This document shows positions 4,965 through 6,431 of a DNA stretch of 6,431 nt, one piece after another. The notes under the pieces were generated by a model that had not been told where the DNA came from, searched no databases, and saw only the letters and a list, made by a program, of their open reading frames with translations. Each line of letters opens with the position of its first letter. Within the stretch, counting starts at the first letter, position 1. Both the position numbers and the translations under genes were made by a program. This DNA comes from Nitrospira sp. (GTDB taxonomy: Bacteria > Nitrospirota > Nitrospiria > Nitrospirales > Nitrospiraceae). The stretch is from contig JABMDH010000007.1 in assembly GCA_015904075.1 (NCBI GenBank), positions 1 to 6,431 on the forward strand, given 5' to 3'.

Positions 4965-6431
4965 ATGACTACGACGACTCCGGTTACACGAACAAAACCA
5001 GCACCAGAAACACACCTCCAACGGACGCTGAATGGCGCGCTCAATGAGTTGGCCATGGAGTCGGCACTGGCGGCGGTGTTCCATCAGGAGAACGGACCCC
5101 TGATCGACCACGCGGTACGTGGATTCGCGCCGAGAGATGTCCAGGCGATTCTCCGTACGCTATCGGCCCATGCCGCCGCGTCGGGGCCGTCCGGCCAGGA
5201 TCCCGACGGCGGCCGCACAATCAAACTACGCCTGATTACGCCCGGTGCCAAGTCGTTGCTGGGCGTTCCGCTTCGCCATGGGAATCGAGCCTATGGCTAC
5301 CTGATCATCGGGCGAAAAGAAGGCGCCGTCTTCGCAAAAAAAGAGAAAGCACTCTTAGACCAAGCCAGCGACGGCATTACCAAAGCGCTTGACCGCGAGG
5401 GACTGTTCAATACCGACGTCGTCATGAGCCGAGCCTACGTGGCGCATGAGCCGGTGCCTCCCCAGCCAGCCGGGCCGGAAATGTTTCCGGCAGTCACCGC
5501 GCAATTTACTCCGGAACTGCAAGGAAAAATCGAAACCGTCTTGGCTGAAGTCGGCCAAATCGTCCCCTATGACCGAGCGTGGGTCTGCCATTACGATCCA
5601 CTCGCAGGCAATGTCGAGGTGTTGGGACTTGGCGGGGATGCCAAGGGTGATCAAAAAGACGCCAAAAAAGATCTCAAACCGGGTCAACGTCTGACACTCG
5701 ATAGTTCAGCCGCCGGGTGGGCAGTTCGCCACCGCAAACCGCGCGTCGACCATGATCTGGCGTCCACACAGGGCCGTTTCCTGGATCACAAACATCTTTT
5801 CAAAGATCGATTTCAGTCGTCGCTGGTCCTCCCCTTCTTCGTTCGGGGCCAGGTCGGCGGGACCTTGACGCTGGGATCAAAAGAACCTCAGCGCTATCAG
5901 ACCACCGACGCCCGTACGCTGGAACCCGTTATTCTCAAACTGGCGGATCTGATGCAGGCGCCGGCAACGGCAGCGCCAAGTTCCACCCCGGATCTCGACA
6001 CAGGGGAACCGAGCCTTCAGCCGCTGATTCCGGTCTCGTCTGAACCGATCATTCGTAAACAGGAACGCCAAGCTGCCATCGGAGAATTCAGCGGATTCTT
6101 AGCCACCGAAATTCGTGAGCCGCTGGCCTCAATTCGCGCACAGCTTGAAGAAGTGACCAGTGAAGGAATTTTGGATTTCGATCCGCAGACACGCGTGGAA
6201 AACGCCATGCGCGACCTTATTCGAATCGAAGCGATCCTGAACGAGATTCTGGACTTCGCCAAACCGTTGGAGTTGAACCGGCACCTCTGTCGCATTCCCG
6301 AAGCCCTGGAGAGCGCCCTGGTCGTCCTCGCAACGGATCTTGAAGCGACGCGCATCCAGGTGTCCAAAGATTATGCTACGGTTCTCGTGCCGGTGCGTGC
6401 CGATGAAGCGAAGCTGCAACAGGCCTTCCTG
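4901..6431 (+). repeat. Kinase-region direct repeat, copy B (1531 bp)
   Basis: This is the partner of 1781-3314. It is continuous with the YvlD-like gene upstream, so it probably shows the natural left context of the kinase. It ends at the window edge on exactly the base that corresponds to the last kinase base of copy A (3314). The offset between the copies is 3117 bp over the 3' part. Confidence 0.95.
4965..6431 (+). CDS. Double-GAF sensor kinase lacking the H-box histidine (partial, copy B)
   Basis: 489 codons are open to the window edge, with no stop. Domain order equals that of copy A: GAF-like region at about residues 18-147, linker, second GAF domain at about 182-331, variable Ala/Pro/Ser linker, then a HisKA-like helical hairpin at about 369-439 ending at AKLQQAFL. 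In relatives the ATP-binding domain with the N-box follows directly. GAF domains bind small ligands or tetrapyrroles, or serve as protein interfaces; no chromophore-type Cys is obvious, so the signal is unknown. The expected phospho-acceptor His in HExRxPL is Thr381 here (ATEIREPL), as in copy A. The protein may therefore be a pseudokinase, act through another residue, or work as a docking partner. No response regulator is seen nearby. Compared with copy A, about 100 codons differ but only 12 residues do, so the gene has been under protein-level selection. ATG 4965 is used because both copies share it. Confidence 0.75.
   Translation, partial: MTTTTPVTRTKPAPETHLQRTLNGALNELAMESALAAVFHQENGPLIDHAVRGFAPRDVQAILRTLSAHAAASGPSGQDPDGGRTIKLRLITPGAKSLLGVPLRHGNRAYGYLIIGRKEGAVFAKKEKALLDQASDGITKALDREGLFNTDVVMSRAYVAHEPVPPQPAGPEMFPAVTAQFTPELQGKIETVLAEVGQIVPYDRAWVCHYDPLAGNVEVLGLGGDAKGDQKDAKKDLKPGQRLTLDSSAAGWAVRHRKPRVDHDLASTQGRFLDHKHLFKDRFQSSLVLPFFVRGQVGGTLTLGSKEPQRYQTTDARTLEPVILKLADLMQAPATAAPSSTPDLDTGEPSLQPLIPVSSEPIIRKQERQAAIGEFSGFLATEIREPLASIRAQLEEVTSEGILDFDPQTRVENAMRDLIRIEAILNEILDFAKPLELNRHLCRIPEALESALVVLATDLEATRIQVSKDYATVLVPVRADEAKLQQAFL

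Noticed and set aside
1..6431. tRNA, rRNA, CRISPR array or riboswitch
   Set aside because: No cloverleaf, conserved rRNA segment, regularly spaced identical repeats or recognisable aptamer core was seen on either strand.

Overview
The window looks like chromosomal DNA from a GC-rich, hopanoid- and carotenoid-making bacterium. The mix of HpnA, a CruF-like carotenoid protein, a YvlD-type membrane protein and GAF-type sensor kinases would fit Nitrospira or a relative. That assignment is an inference from gene content, not a database match. Every gene that can be read is on the + strand.

Layout: (1) bases 1-168 are the tail of a polyprenyl (farnesyl/geranylgeranyl) diphosphate synthase. (2) 171-283 is a short gap with two opposed, degenerate 7-base-period arrays. 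(3) 284-1267 is a complete hpnA, the hopanoid-associated sugar epimerase. (4) 1350-1784 is the front half of a cruF-like carotenoid gene, cut off by foreign sequence. (5) 1781-3314 is a copy of the upstream region and first 490 codons of a GAF sensor kinase, cut in the middle of its kinase core. (6) 3315-3988 is the back two thirds of a cruF-like gene, so that 271 bp of cruF occur twice. (7) 4076-4411 is a small exported protein. (8) 4417-4872 is a YvlD/'phage holin' family membrane protein. (9) 4901-6431 is a second copy of the kinase upstream region and kinase, running off the end of the window.

The ordinary ancestral order can be read as polyprenyl synthase - hpnA - cruF - small exported protein - yvlD-like - GAF kinase. 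The first three belong to isoprenoid lipid and pigment metabolism. The window departs from that order by two jumps: forward at 1780/1781, skipping what corresponds to 3586-4900, and backward at 3314/3315, returning to mid-cruF. The result is a 3117-bp tandem unit whose first copy lacks 1315 bp.

The two copies differ by about 5% (cruF) and 7% (kinase), nearly all at silent positions. The window ends at exactly the base where the first kinase copy is broken, and the 99 bp before both ends are identical. The most economical reading is that sequence from two closely related strains was joined by an assembler. A real rearrangement (diverged tandem duplication plus deletion) cannot be excluded from sequence alone.

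The most biological oddity is in the kinase. Both copies carry threonine where the phospho-accepting histidine of the H-box should be, so it may not be a conventional histidine kinase.
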